The notes: generated from the letters alone by a model not told the origin. Shown: positions 1-6,864, counted from the stretch's first letter. The stretch: DNA of 7,282 nucleotides from an uncultured Butyricicoccus sp. (GCA_947575935.1 CANPPM010000135.1:1-7282); one strand, 5' to 3'. Numbers and translations are program-made.

Positions 1-78
1 ATTTTTTGCAGGAATACTGGATGTATTTCAAGAAAAATTAAGGAAGTATGGCGGAAAAAGGACCGTTGTTTGGGCGTA

Positions 79-106
79 TTGACATCTTTCAAACAAGCCC
101 TAGAAA
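79..106 (+). promoter_or_regulatory. Candidate sigma-A-type promoter of the efflux operon
   Basis: A perfect -35 hexamer TTGACA (79-84) is followed after 16 bp by TAGAAA (101-106, 4 of 6 to TATAAT). Transcription would start near 113, giving a leader of about 25 nt before the adaptor ATG at 138. The -35 lies between the arms of a 7-bp inverted repeat (TTGTTTG 66-72 and CAAACAA 90-96), which could be an operator for the TetR protein encoded downstream. The -10 is mediocre, so the assignment is tentative. Confidence 0.45.
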
Positions 107-126
107 AAGAGATTTTTGTGAGATAC

Positions 127-131
127 AGAGG
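127..131 (+). promoter_or_regulatory. Ribosome binding site that fixes the adaptor start
   Basis: AGAGG ends 6 nt before the ATG at 138. The alternative in-frame ATG at 48 has AGGA only 3 nt before it and would add 30 residues in front of an otherwise perfect lipoprotein signal peptide. The site and the signal peptide both favour the start at 138. Confidence 0.6.
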
Positions 132-137
132 TACATA

Positions 138-1427
138 ATGAAAAAACGGATTTCCTCCCTCCTGTTGGCCGGGGCACTGATGATATCGCTCACCGCCTGC
201 GGCGGCCAGGAGGATGACAGCACAGAGGACGCCGCAGCAGCGGCCTCCATTGGCACCGCTGTAGAGGTCGCCTCAGTCGAGCGCGGCTCTATGGCAACCG
301 AAAACACCCTTTCCGGCCAGGTAATCGCCGACAAAACAGTTGCAGTCGTGCCGCTTACCCAAGGGACAGTCAGCGGGCTGAAGGCCGAGGTCGGCGACTA
401 CGTCAGCGAAGGCGACCTGCTGTTTACCATCGACACCTCGACTGTGACAGCCGGATACGGCGCGCTCTCTTCCAGCTACGAGGCAACGCGGGAGATGACC
501 GACCAAGCCATTAAAAACGCTGAAATTGGGATTGAAAATGCAAGAATTGCTCGGGAAAATGCCCAGCTTGGGCTTGACAACGCTATAATGGGCCTGGAAA
601 ATGCCCAGACCAATCTCTATAATACCCAACAGCTTTTCCTGGTCGGCGCGGCCAGCCAACTTGAACTCGACGCGGCGGTCGACGCGCTGTCCCAGGCCGA
701 GGCTGGCGTCGCACAGGCACAGGCCGCAGTCGACCAAGCTGAATATGGCATCCAACAGGCTGAAAACGGTGTTGCACAGGCACAGGCCAGTCAGAAAAGC
801 TCGCTTGCACAGATCCAATCTTCCATGTCCTCCATGGGCGCGCAAGCCAAAAACGGCAAGGTCAAGGCGCCCTGTTCCGGCCTGGTGACCTCGGTCAGCG
901 TCGTCAACGGCGGCTTCGCCGGCGGTTCTGCCGCCATGACAATTGCCGAAGAGGGACGCACACGGATCTCCGTCTCGGTCAGCGAAAGCATTTACGGCAA
1001 ACTCAGGACCGGCGATACCGCACAGGTAACCGTACCCTCTGTTTCAGCTGAACCGTATACCGCACAGATCGCGCAAATCGATATTGCAGCAAATCCACAA
1101 ACCGCATTGTATGAAGTACGGCTGTACACACCGGACGATCTGGAAATCCCAATTGGCTCCTTTGCCGAAATCACCTTTTTCTCTGACCGGCGTGAAGATG
1201 TAATTCGGATCCCAACCGAGGCCATCCTTACCGATCAGGCAGAAAAATATGTTTACATTTTAAATGATGGACGGACCTCCGTCACCCGCGTCGATATTTC
1301 GACCGGGCTGATCGGCGAACGCCAAACGGAAATCACCTCGGGCCTAAGCGGCGGTGAAACCGTCGTCATCAAGGGACAGAGCTACTTGAGCGATGGCGCC
1401 GCAGTGCGGGTCGTCGGGGAGGGCTGA
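138..1427 (+). CDS. RND efflux adaptor (membrane fusion protein), lipoprotein
   Basis: Extracytoplasmic adaptor of an RND export pump, 429 aa from the ATG at 138. A lipoprotein signal peptide is visible: MKKR, a hydrophobic core, then the lipobox LTAC with the lipidated Cys at residue 21. A low-complexity Asp/Glu/Ala linker follows. The first half of the lipoyl-like domain is about 67-99 (TVAVVPLTQGTVSGL, GDYVSEGDLL) and the second half 240-271 (KVKAPCSGLVTSV). Between them is a long coiled-coil hairpin, helix one about 110-166 and helix two about 178-225, both in clear heptads. The beta-barrel (about 273-345) and membrane-proximal domain (about 346-429) end the protein. At the hairpin tip the RLS motif used by Gram-negative adaptors to dock TolC is partly kept (L166, S173), with Asn162 in place of Arg. 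The permease gene starts 3 nt after the stop, so the two are surely cotranscribed. The family is confident; the substrate is unknown. Confidence 0.93.
   Translation: MKKRISSLLLAGALMISLTACGGQEDDSTEDAAAAASIGTAVEVASVERGSMATENTLSGQVIADKTVAVVPLTQGTVSGLKAEVGDYVSEGDLLFTIDTSTVTAGYGALSSSYEATREMTDQAIKNAEIGIENARIARENAQLGLDNAIMGLENAQTNLYNTQQLFLVGAASQLELDAAVDALSQAEAGVAQAQAAVDQAEYGIQQAENGVAQAQASQKSSLAQIQSSMSSMGAQAKNGKVKAPCSGLVTSVSVVNGGFAGGSAAMTIAEEGRTRISVSVSESIYGKLRTGDTAQVTVPSVSAEPYTAQIAQIDIAANPQTALYEVRLYTPDDLEIPIGSFAEITFFSDRREDVIRIPTEAILTDQAEKYVYILNDGRTSVTRVDISTGLIGERQTEITSGLSGGETVVIKGQSYLSDGAAVRVVGEG
510..635 (+). repeat. Six heptads of the first coiled-coil helix of the adaptor
   Basis: Residues 125-166 form six successive 7-residue units of the type (I/L)-(E/D/K)-N-A-x-x-G, for example IENARIA, LDNAIMG, LENAQTN. 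At the DNA level GGAAAATGCCCAG occurs twice (554-566 and 596-608), 42 nt or two heptads apart, which suggests the helix grew by internal duplication. Confidence 0.75.
687..791 (+). repeat. Five heptads of the second coiled-coil helix of the adaptor
   Basis: Residues 184-218 are five 7-residue units rich in Gln and Ala (LSQAEAG, VAQAQAA, VDQAEYG, IQQAENG, VAQAQAS). A 15-nt exact repeat, GCACAGGCACAGGCC, lies at 711-725 and 774-788, 63 nt (three heptads) apart, and extends leftward to 21 nt with two mismatches. This helix packs back against the first to form the hairpin. Confidence 0.75.
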
Positions 1428-1430
1428 GGC

Positions 1431-4400
1431 ATGAAACAGCTTGTTTCCTTCTGCATCAAGCACCGTGTAACCACCATGCTGGCCTGCATTATCATTGCCA
1501 TCTTCGGCGTTACCGGCTTCGGCTCTCTTCCGCTTGCACTGACCCCCAATATCGAACTTCCCGTCGCAATGGTCTCCACCAGCTACACGGGCGCGGGCCC
1601 GCAGGAGGTAGAGAGCATGGTCACGCGCACCATTGAACAGGCATGCGCGTCGGTCTCAGGGATGGATGAAATTACCTCCTACTCTTCCGAGGGTTCGTCA
1701 CAGGTCAGCGTGACCTTTACCGACGGCACCGATATGAGCGAGGCGATGGTCGATCTGCGGGATCGGATCGACCGTGTAAAATCCTTCCTTCCGGAGGATG
1801 CCTCCACGCCAATCGTCATGGCGATCGACATGGATATGATGCCGGTTGTGCAGCTTGGACTGCGCGGCGCTGATCTGGCAGAGCTGCAGCGCATTGCAGA
1901 GGATGAGATCTCCCCGGCGCTGGAACGGATCAACGGCGTCGCTTCCGTTGATATTTATGGCGGCTACGACAATCAGGTCTCGGTAAAGACCTACTCCGAC
2001 CGGCTGGCAGGCTATCACCTTAGCGTCAGCTATGTCGCACAAATCCTGGGCGCAGAGAATATCACGCTTGCAGGCGGCTCGGTGCAAAACGGCAATCAAA
2101 CGCTGTCCGTCCGCACCGACGGCGCTTATTCTTCGGTTGAAGACATCGCAGCGGCGCTTATCCCGCTGCCCACCGGCGGCTCAGTCCGTCTGTCCGAAAT
2201 TGCCGACGTCATCCTAGAACCGCAGGAACAAACCAATATTGCCAAAATGAATGGCGACGACGGCGTCATCCTGGCCGTTAACAAACAGTCGGGCATCAAT
2301 ACCGTACAGGTTGCCCAGCGCGTACTGCGTCAGATGGACCGGCTGACTGCAGAAAATCCCACCCTGGAATGGGGCGTCCTAATGGATCAATCCGATTATA
2401 TCAATCTTTCAGTCAATCAGGCGCTGTCTAATATTGTTTTTGGCGTCCTTTTGGCAGCGGCCGTTTTGCTGGTCTTTTTGCGCAGCTTCGGTTCAACGGC
2501 GGTCATTTCAATCGCTATGCCGATGTGCATTATTTCCGTTTTTCTCATCATGAAGTCAAGCGGCCTGACCCTGAATATGATGAGCCTTGGCGGCATTACA
2601 ATGGGCGTCGGTATGATTGTCGACAACTCCATCGTTGTATTGGAAAATATTTATTCTTACCGTGCGGACGGAAGAAGCCGGTATGAGGCGTGCGTATTCG
2701 GCACAGGCGAGGTGGCGCTGTCCATCTCAGCTTCCACGCTGACCACGGTCGCGGTATTCCTGCCGCTCGGCCTGACCGGCGGCCTGGTCGGCATGCTGTT
2801 CAAAGATTTTTGCGTCACAATCGCCGCGCTGCTGCTGGCTTCCCTTGCGATTGCGCTGACGCTGGTACCGCTGCTGTGCTATATGCTGCTGGACCGTAAT
2901 GACAAACGGCAGCTGAAAAGCGGCAAACATATCAAAACATCCCGCGTTGTCCTCACGGCCAATCGTGTGATGAACGGCTACCGGCGGCTTTTGGGCTTTT
3001 TTGTAAGGCGGCGCTGGGTCGCGGTTGTCGCCAGCCTGGGTATGATCGTACTGTTTATCGGTTCCATTGCGCTCTGCAGCTTTGAACTGATGCCGTCGAT
3101 GGATCAGGGCATGATTCAGCTTTCGGTCAGTATGCCCATCGGATCAGAGCTGGAAGAATGCGCGGCAATCTCCGACCGTATTATGGGCATCATCCTCGAT
3201 AAAGTCCCCGAAGCCAAAGTCTCGGCCTATACGGCAAGCAGCAGCTCCAGCTCTTTTGTCATCAATCTTTCGCCGCTGGAAACACGCAAACGGTCGGCAA
3301 TCGAAATCGGCGCTGAACTTCGCGACGCGGTCTCCGATATCGCGGGAGCAGAGATCTCCGTTTCAGATGGCGGCATGATGGACATGTCGGCAATGACCGG
3401 GGACGCGATTAATGTTACACTTTCGGGCGACGATTATGATCAGCTGACCGCAACCACCAACGACCTGATCAGCCTGATTTCCGAACTGCCGGACGCATTG
3501 GACGTCAAATCTTCGGCAAGCGAGCAAATTCCTGAGGTCGATATCACAATTAATCGGAAAAATGCGGCGCGCTTTGGCCTGAATGCCGCAACCATCGGTT
3601 CTACCGTGCGGCAGCAGCTCTCCGGCACGACGGCCACGCAGCTGCGCATGAACGGCGAAGAGATCACGGTTTCTGTTTCAGGGGACAGCCGGACAGGAGA
3701 CAGCGTGGACGCGCTGCGCACGATCCCCATCCAGACCGCATCCGGCGGTACGGTACCGCTGTCTTTGGTAGCGGATATCGACATTGTCCTGGCCCCGCAG
3801 GGCATCAACCGCCTGAACCAAAGCCGAACGGTAACTATCACCGGCGGCAGCCGCTCAGACGATACAACCGGGATTTACTATGCAGTTGAAGAAATCTTGG
3901 CCAACTACCCGCTTCCGGACGGCATTGAACTGGAGAGCGGCGGCGAAATGGAATCTATGACCGAATCCTTCGGCGACCTGGGTTATGCGCTTATCGTCGC
4001 ACTTGGCCTGGTATATTTCGTACTGGCAAGCCAGTTCGAATCCTTCGTTCTGCCAGTGATTATTATGATGATCCTGCCCATCGGCCTGTTGGGTTCCCTG
4101 TTCGGCCTGCCCCTGACCGGACAGTCAATCTCCATCGTCGCGCTCATCGGCGTGATCATGCTGGCGGGCACGGTAGTAAATTCCTCCATTGTACTGATTG
4201 ACTACATCCAAATCCGCCGCCGGCGCGGGGAGGACAAAAATACTGCAATCCTGAACGCCTGCCCAAGGCGCGTACGCCCGGTACTGATGACAACGCTGAC
4301 TACCATCCTAGGCCTGCTGCCCATGCAGTTCGGCGGCGGCGAAGGCAGTGAAATGATGACACCTATGTCCACCGTTATGATCACAGGTATGGTGATTTCG

Positions 4401-4529
4401 ACTATCGTGACGCTGCTCTTCACCCCGGTTTATTATTCCTTAGTCGACAGCCTCATCGCAAAAGTCACCCGCCGCACGGTGAACACAGCCCCCGCAGAAG
4501 AAGAGCCGCTCCCTGCCGGGGTCGATTAA
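1431..4529 (+). CDS. RND-family efflux permease (HAE1/AcrB-like)
   Basis: Proton-driven resistance-nodulation-division transporter, 1032 aa, the normal family length. The two-fold repeat is plain: TM1 about 10-32, a large extracytoplasmic loop about 33-331, TM2-TM6 about 332-486, TM7 about 530-550, a second loop about 551-848, TM8-TM12 about 849-1005, and a short acidic C-terminal tail. Hallmarks are GMIVDNSIVVLENI in TM4 (394-407), GTVVNSSIVLIDYI in TM10 (913-926) and RPVLMTTLTTILGLLP (949-964). Compared with AcrB, the first TM4 Asp is kept (D398), while the second Asp and the TM10 Lys align with N399 and N917. A run of six serines (603-608) lies in the second loop. GGGGAGGG at 1416-1423, inside the adaptor's 3' end, serves as the ribosome site 7 nt from the ATG. 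The permease works with the lipoprotein adaptor just upstream. Substrate cannot be told from sequence; an amphiphile, drug or secreted peptide/lipid are all possible. Confidence 0.95.
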   Translation: MKQLVSFCIKHRVTTMLACIIIAIFGVTGFGSLPLALTPNIELPVAMVSTSYTGAGPQEVESMVTRTIEQACASVSGMDEITSYSSEGSSQVSVTFTDGTDMSEAMVDLRDRIDRVKSFLPEDASTPIVMAIDMDMMPVVQLGLRGADLAELQRIAEDEISPALERINGVASVDIYGGYDNQVSVKTYSDRLAGYHLSVSYVAQILGAENITLAGGSVQNGNQTLSVRTDGAYSSVEDIAAALIPLPTGGSVRLSEIADVILEPQEQTNIAKMNGDDGVILAVNKQSGINTVQVAQRVLRQMDRLTAENPTLEWGVLMDQSDYINLSVNQALSNIVFGVLLAAAVLLVFLRSFGSTAVISIAMPMCIISVFLIMKSSGLTLNMMSLGGITMGVGMIVDNSIVVLENIYSYRADGRSRYEACVFGTGEVALSISASTLTTVAVFLPLGLTGGLVGMLFKDFCVTIAALLLASLAIALTLVPLLCYMLLDRNDKRQLKSGKHIKTSRVVLTANRVMNGYRRLLGFFVRRRWVAVVASLGMIVLFIGSIALCSFELMPSMDQGMIQLSVSMPIGSELEECAAISDRIMGIILDKVPEAKVSAYTASSSSSSFVINLSPLETRKRSAIEIGAELRDAVSDIAGAEISVSDGGMMDMSAMTGDAINVTLSGDDYDQLTATTNDLISLISELPDALDVKSSASEQIPEVDITINRKNAARFGLNAATIGSTVRQQLSGTTATQLRMNGEEITVSVSGDSRTGDSVDALRTIPIQTASGGTVPLSLVADIDIVLAPQGINRLNQSRTVTITGGSRSDDTTGIYYAVEEILANYPLPDGIELESGGEMESMTESFGDLGYALIVALGLVYFVLASQFESFVLPVIIMMILPIGLLGSLFGLPLTGQSISIVALIGVIMLAGTVVNSSIVLIDYIQIRRRRGEDKNTAILNACPRRVRPVLMTTLTTILGLLPMQFGGGEGSEMMTPMSTVMITGMVISTIVTLLFTPVYYSLVDSLIAKVTRRTVNTAPAEEEPLPAGVD

Positions 4530-4534
4530 CACGC

Positions 4535-4563
4535 TTGCCACACCTGGGCTTCAGCAGGATTAT
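4535..4563 (+). promoter_or_regulatory. Candidate promoter for the tetR-family gene
   Basis: TTGCCA (4535-4540, 5 of 6) and GATTAT (4558-4563, 4 of 6) are separated by 17 bp in the 79-bp gap after the permease. There is no terminator in this gap, so the regulator may be transcribed both from here and by read-through from the efflux operon. The 7-mer CAAACAA (4573-4579), also found beside the efflux -35, lies near the predicted start site. Confidence 0.35.
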
Positions 4564-4594
4564 AAGGACTGCCAAACAAAGATTCTATGGAAAG

Positions 4595-4602
4595 AAAGGA
4601 GG
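4595..4602 (+). promoter_or_regulatory. Near-perfect Shine-Dalgarno of the tetR-family gene
   Basis: AAAGGAGG ends 6 nt before the ATG at 4609. It is the strongest ribosome site in the window and fixes the start of the regulator. Confidence 0.8.
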
Positions 4603-4608
4603 GAAACA

Positions 4609-5190
4609 ATGATCGAAACAGAGGCCCGTGTCCGCCGCAGGGAAGAAATTCTTCAGGCGGCAATCATCGAATTCTGTGAAAACGGCTATGACCGGACCCG
4701 GTTAGAGGAAATCGCACACCGGGCAGGTATCGGCAAATCAACAATCTATGAATATTTCCCCTCCAAGCTTGAGCTGCTGACCGCAACGGGTAATTTTTTC
4801 CTCGACCGTATGCTGCTGGATATCGAAAATATGCTGCATCCCAACCGCCCGCTGCGCCAGGCGCTTTCCGACTATATGGAATACATCGGTAATGTCATAG
4901 GCGCATTGGGAACCAATTTTTTAAATCTTGTTGGCGATCAGTCCGTGACCAACGTAATCCATGGTTTGTGCCTCCGGTATACCCGGGTCCTCTCTGCAAA
5001 ACTGATTTGCGTCCTGCGCTGCGCGCAGGACGCAGGCGAGATCTCGCCTGACATCAATATTCACACAGCCACCGCCCTAATCCTTACAATCCCCAACCCG
5101 CCTTTCCTCAAAATTGCATCACAGACGGATTTCTACAAATCGCTCGACCAGCTGCTGGACCTGTTGTTTTCCGGCCTGTCACCACGTTAA
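4609..5190 (+). CDS. TetR/AcrR-family transcriptional regulator
   Basis: DNA-binding regulator of 193 aa, the usual TetR size. The N-terminal three-helix DNA-binding domain is clear: RRREEILQAAIIEFCENGYDR (about 9-29), then the helix-turn-helix TRLEEIAHRAGIGKSTIYEYF (30-50) and SKLELL (52-57), matching the family signature closely. The C-terminal part (about 60-193) is the helical ligand-binding and dimerisation region; it is not diagnostic of a ligand and carries Cys121, Cys134 and Cys138 plus an IPNPP loop (161-165). It lies directly after an RND adaptor/permease pair on the same strand, so the likely role is local repression of that pump and of itself, relieved by a pump substrate. The family is certain; the target and ligand are inferred from position only. 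Confidence 0.93.
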   Translation: MIETEARVRRREEILQAAIIEFCENGYDRTRLEEIAHRAGIGKSTIYEYFPSKLELLTATGNFFLDRMLLDIENMLHPNRPLRQALSDYMEYIGNVIGALGTNFLNLVGDQSVTNVIHGLCLRYTRVLSAKLICVLRCAQDAGEISPDINIHTATALILTIPNPPFLKIASQTDFYKSLDQLLDLLFSGLSPR

Positions 5191-5204
5191 ACCTATGTTA
5201 TAAC

Positions 5205-5236
5205 CTTTGCCTGCAAACAGACGTCCGCAGGCAAAG
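5205..5236 (+). other. 10-bp perfect stem hairpin without a U-tract
   Basis: CTTTGCCTGC (5205-5214) pairs with GCAGGCAAAG (5227-5236) around a 12-nt loop, 14 nt after the tetR-family stop. No T-run follows, so it is not a standard terminator. It could protect the 3' end of the mRNA or help the real terminator 27 nt further on. Confidence 0.5.
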
Positions 5237-5262
5237 CAGGATCCCCTATCTCACAAACACTG

Positions 5263-5294
5263 CCGGCCCGCCGTTTCCTGGCGGGCCGGTTTTC
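5263..5294 (+). terminator. Rho-independent terminator after the tetR-family gene
   Basis: CCGGCCCGCC (5263-5272) pairs perfectly with GGCGGGCCGG (5280-5289) around a 7-nt loop and is followed by TTTTCTGT. The all-G/C 10-bp stem plus T-run ends the efflux/regulator transcription unit and separates it from dnaA. Confidence 0.85.
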
Positions 5295-5319
5295 TGTCCC
5301 CTTCCACCAGAAGAAAACG

Positions 5320-5328
5320 CAATCCACA
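5320..5328 (+). promoter_or_regulatory. dnaA: Single DnaA-box-like site upstream of the dnaA promoter
   Basis: CAATCCACA matches TTATNCACA at 7 of 9, with the core ATCCACA intact. It lies 40 bp before the -35 of the dnaA promoter and may mediate autoregulation. It is isolated, so chance is possible. Confidence 0.35.
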
Positions 5329-5368
5329 AAATCTGAGAATTTTCAGCCGTCCATTTATCTTCCCCCCT

Positions 5369-5397
5369 TTGCATCTGCCGCCGGAAAATGCTATAAT
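5369..5397 (+). promoter_or_regulatory. dnaA: dnaA promoter with extended -10
   Basis: A consensus TATAAT (5392-5397) is preceded by TG at 5389-5390, an extended -10. TTGCAT (5369-5374, 3 of 6) is 17 bp upstream. Transcription would start near 5404, giving a leader of about 32 nt before the dnaA ATG. Confidence 0.75.
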
Positions 5398-5435
5398 ACA
5401 ATTAACTGCACACTCCGACAAAAGGGGGAACACCT

Positions 5436-6722
5436 ATGGCTAATCAGCAGATCCTGGATATGGCGCTGAAACAAATGGAGCAGACCATTAATCCGGTCAC
5501 CTTAACCGCATGGTTCGACGATGCAGAAGTCGCCGCTTTCGAGGGCAGCCGGCTGACCCTGCACGTACCCAATGAATTTAAAAAAGAGATCATCGAAGGG
5601 AGATTTATCGCTTCCCTGAAAGCCGCGTTAAAAACGCTATTCGACGAAGAAATTGAGGTCCTTATCGTCACAGGCGAAGTCAAACAAGCGCCTGAAATGG
5701 TCGGCGTACCCAACGACACCTATACATTCGATCATTTCATCGTGGGCTCCTCCAACAAATTCGCCCACGCCGCGGCTACAGCCGTTTCTAAAAAGCCCGC
5801 TATCGTTTATAATCCGCTTTTTATTTACGGGCAATCAGGCCTGGGCAAAACGCATCTGCTCTATGCAATCGCGCATCAACTCCGCCTTACACACTCTAAC
5901 TTTAAAATCGTTTATGTCAAAGGCGAAGACTTCACCAACGAACTGATCAACGCCATCCAAGATGGCGATATGCAGAACTTCCGCGAAAAATACCGTACCG
6001 CCGATCTTTTCCTGATCGATGACATCCAGTTCATCGCCGGGAAAGAACGCACACAAGAGGAATTTTTCCACACTTTTAACGCCATTTACGAAGCCAAACG
6101 GCAGGTTGTACTAACCAGCGACCGACCGCCCAAAGAAATCAACACCCTAGAAGACCGCCTCCGCACCCGCTTCGAAATGGGCCTTCTCGCAGATATCCAG
6201 CCGCCCGACTACGAAACCCGCCTCGCCATCATCAAATCAAAAGCCGAACAGTATGGCTACACCCTGCCGGCCGATGTCATGCACACCGTCGCCGACGGTA
6301 TTCAATCCAACGTTCGACAACTCGAAGGCACTGTTCAGAAAATAAAAGCCATGCATGAACTGCTCAATCAAAAAATTACGATCGACCTCGCAAAAAAAGC
6401 AATTGAAGAGGTCAAGACAGAAAGCCCCGGCCTCAACCCAACGCCGCAAATGATCATGCAGGCCGTTGCTAATTACTACTGCATCCCAGTCGAACAAATC
6501 ACCTCTAACAAACGCTCAAAGGACACCGTCCAGCCGCGCCAAGTCTCCATGTACCTGGTACGGGACATGCTCGGCTATTCCCTGCCCGAAATCGGTAAAA
6601 TCTTTTCCCGCGACCATACCACTGTGCTGCATGCTGTCGACAAGGTGAAAGCCCAAATGAAAACCTCAACCGAAATGAACGACATCCTAAAAACCCTTAC
6701 CGACAACATCCGTTCCGTATAG
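5436..6722 (+). CDS. dnaA: Chromosomal replication initiator protein DnaA
   Basis: AAA+ ATPase that binds DnaA boxes, assembles a filament on the origin and opens the duplex. 428 aa. Domain I is about 1-80 (AWFDDAEV, LTLHVPNEFKKEII), with a very short domain II linker of about 15 residues (81-95). The AAA+ domain III (about 96-325) has YGQSGLGKTHLLYAI with the Walker A GQSGLGKT at 132-139, Walker B LFLIDD at 191-196 followed by IQF, the sensor-1 region VVLTSDRPPKEI (224-235) and the LRTRFEMGL segment (242-250) that carries the arginine-finger region. Domain IV (about 335-428) has the DNA-binding signature YLVRDMLGYSLPEIGKIFS then RDHTTVLHA (392-400). An AGGGGGA ribosome site lies 6 nt before the ATG. 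It has its own promoter and is isolated from the upstream operon by a terminator. Box-rich DNA lies directly downstream. dnaN, the usual partner gene, is not seen. Confidence 0.98.
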   Translation: MANQQILDMALKQMEQTINPVTLTAWFDDAEVAAFEGSRLTLHVPNEFKKEIIEGRFIASLKAALKTLFDEEIEVLIVTGEVKQAPEMVGVPNDTYTFDHFIVGSSNKFAHAAATAVSKKPAIVYNPLFIYGQSGLGKTHLLYAIAHQLRLTHSNFKIVYVKGEDFTNELINAIQDGDMQNFREKYRTADLFLIDDIQFIAGKERTQEEFFHTFNAIYEAKRQVVLTSDRPPKEINTLEDRLRTRFEMGLLADIQPPDYETRLAIIKSKAEQYGYTLPADVMHTVADGIQSNVRQLEGTVQKIKAMHELLNQKITIDLAKKAIEEVKTESPGLNPTPQMIMQAVANYYCIPVEQITSNKRSKDTVQPRQVSMYLVRDMLGYSLPEIGKIFSRDHTTVLHAVDKVKAQMKTSTEMNDILKTLTDNIRSV

Positions 6723-6729
6723 ACCCTAC

Positions 6730-6765
6730 AAAAAACGGGAATACGCTCAAAGAACAGCCTTCCCG
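6730..6765 (-). terminator. Leftward-facing terminator-like hairpin just after dnaA
   Basis: Read on the minus strand, CGGGAA and TTCCCG (6760-6765 and 6736-6741 on +) form a 6-bp stem around an 18-nt loop, followed at once by TTTTTTG (6729-6735). On the + strand the T-run is absent, so it would act on transcripts coming from the right, for instance from the convergent gene at the window's end. The short stem and long loop make it weak. Confidence 0.35.
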
Positions 6766-6845
6766 ACAAATAAAATTCTCAAGCGGAACAACAATACCGC
6801 TACATCCATACTTTCGGGCATGGCACAAAACAACCCGTTTTCCTT

Positions 6846-6863
6846 TCCACAAGGGCTTGTGGA
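6846..6863. repeat. 18-bp palindrome made from two opposed DnaA-box cores
   Basis: TCCACAAG (6846-6853) and CTTGTGGA (6856-6863) are perfect inverted copies around GG. Each arm contains the TCCACA core of a DnaA box, so two DnaA molecules could bind in opposed orientation. Confidence 0.6.
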
Positions 6864-6864
6864 C

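Larger units (their letters stand above)
1..137. other. Upstream non-coding DNA, possibly with the tail of a preceding gene
   Basis: AT-rich stretch before the efflux operon. All three + strand frames are open at the left edge: one closes early (TAA within 37-39), one at TGA 80-82 with the ending ...RTVVWAY, and one at TAA 136-138, overlapping the ATG of the adaptor gene by one base. Any of these could be the end of an upstream gene cut by the window edge, but none gives a recognisable product and I cannot choose between them. The right part holds a plausible promoter and the ribosome site for the adaptor gene. Confidence 0.3.

Noticed and set aside
48..137. Upstream ATG at 48 as the start of the adaptor gene
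   Set aside because: It would put 30 residues in front of a complete lipoprotein signal peptide with lipobox LTAC, and its ribosome site is only 3 nt from the ATG. The ATG at 138 has AGAGG at 6 nt.
1..138. Open frame ending at TAA 136-138, overlapping the adaptor ATG, as evidence of translational coupling to an upstream gene
   Set aside because: All three frames are open at the left edge and this one gives an unconvincing Cys/Lys/Arg-rich peptide; a promoter-like sequence lies inside it.
273..845. 190-codon minus-strand open frame opposite the adaptor gene
   Set aside because: Shadow of the repetitive coiled-coil coding sequence; no ribosome site and no recognisable domain.
4543..4557. CCTG...CAGG symmetry before the tetR-family gene as its operator
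   Set aside because: Only four matching bases per arm, with no further symmetry inward or outward.
5207..5443. 78-codon + strand open frame between the regulator and dnaA
   Set aside because: It covers the terminator hairpin and the dnaA promoter, overlaps the dnaA start and has a basic, Pro-rich composition typical of non-coding DNA read through.
6783..6800. GCGG...CCGC inverted repeat as a dnaA terminator
   Set aside because: Only a 4-bp stem with a 10-nt loop and no T-run.
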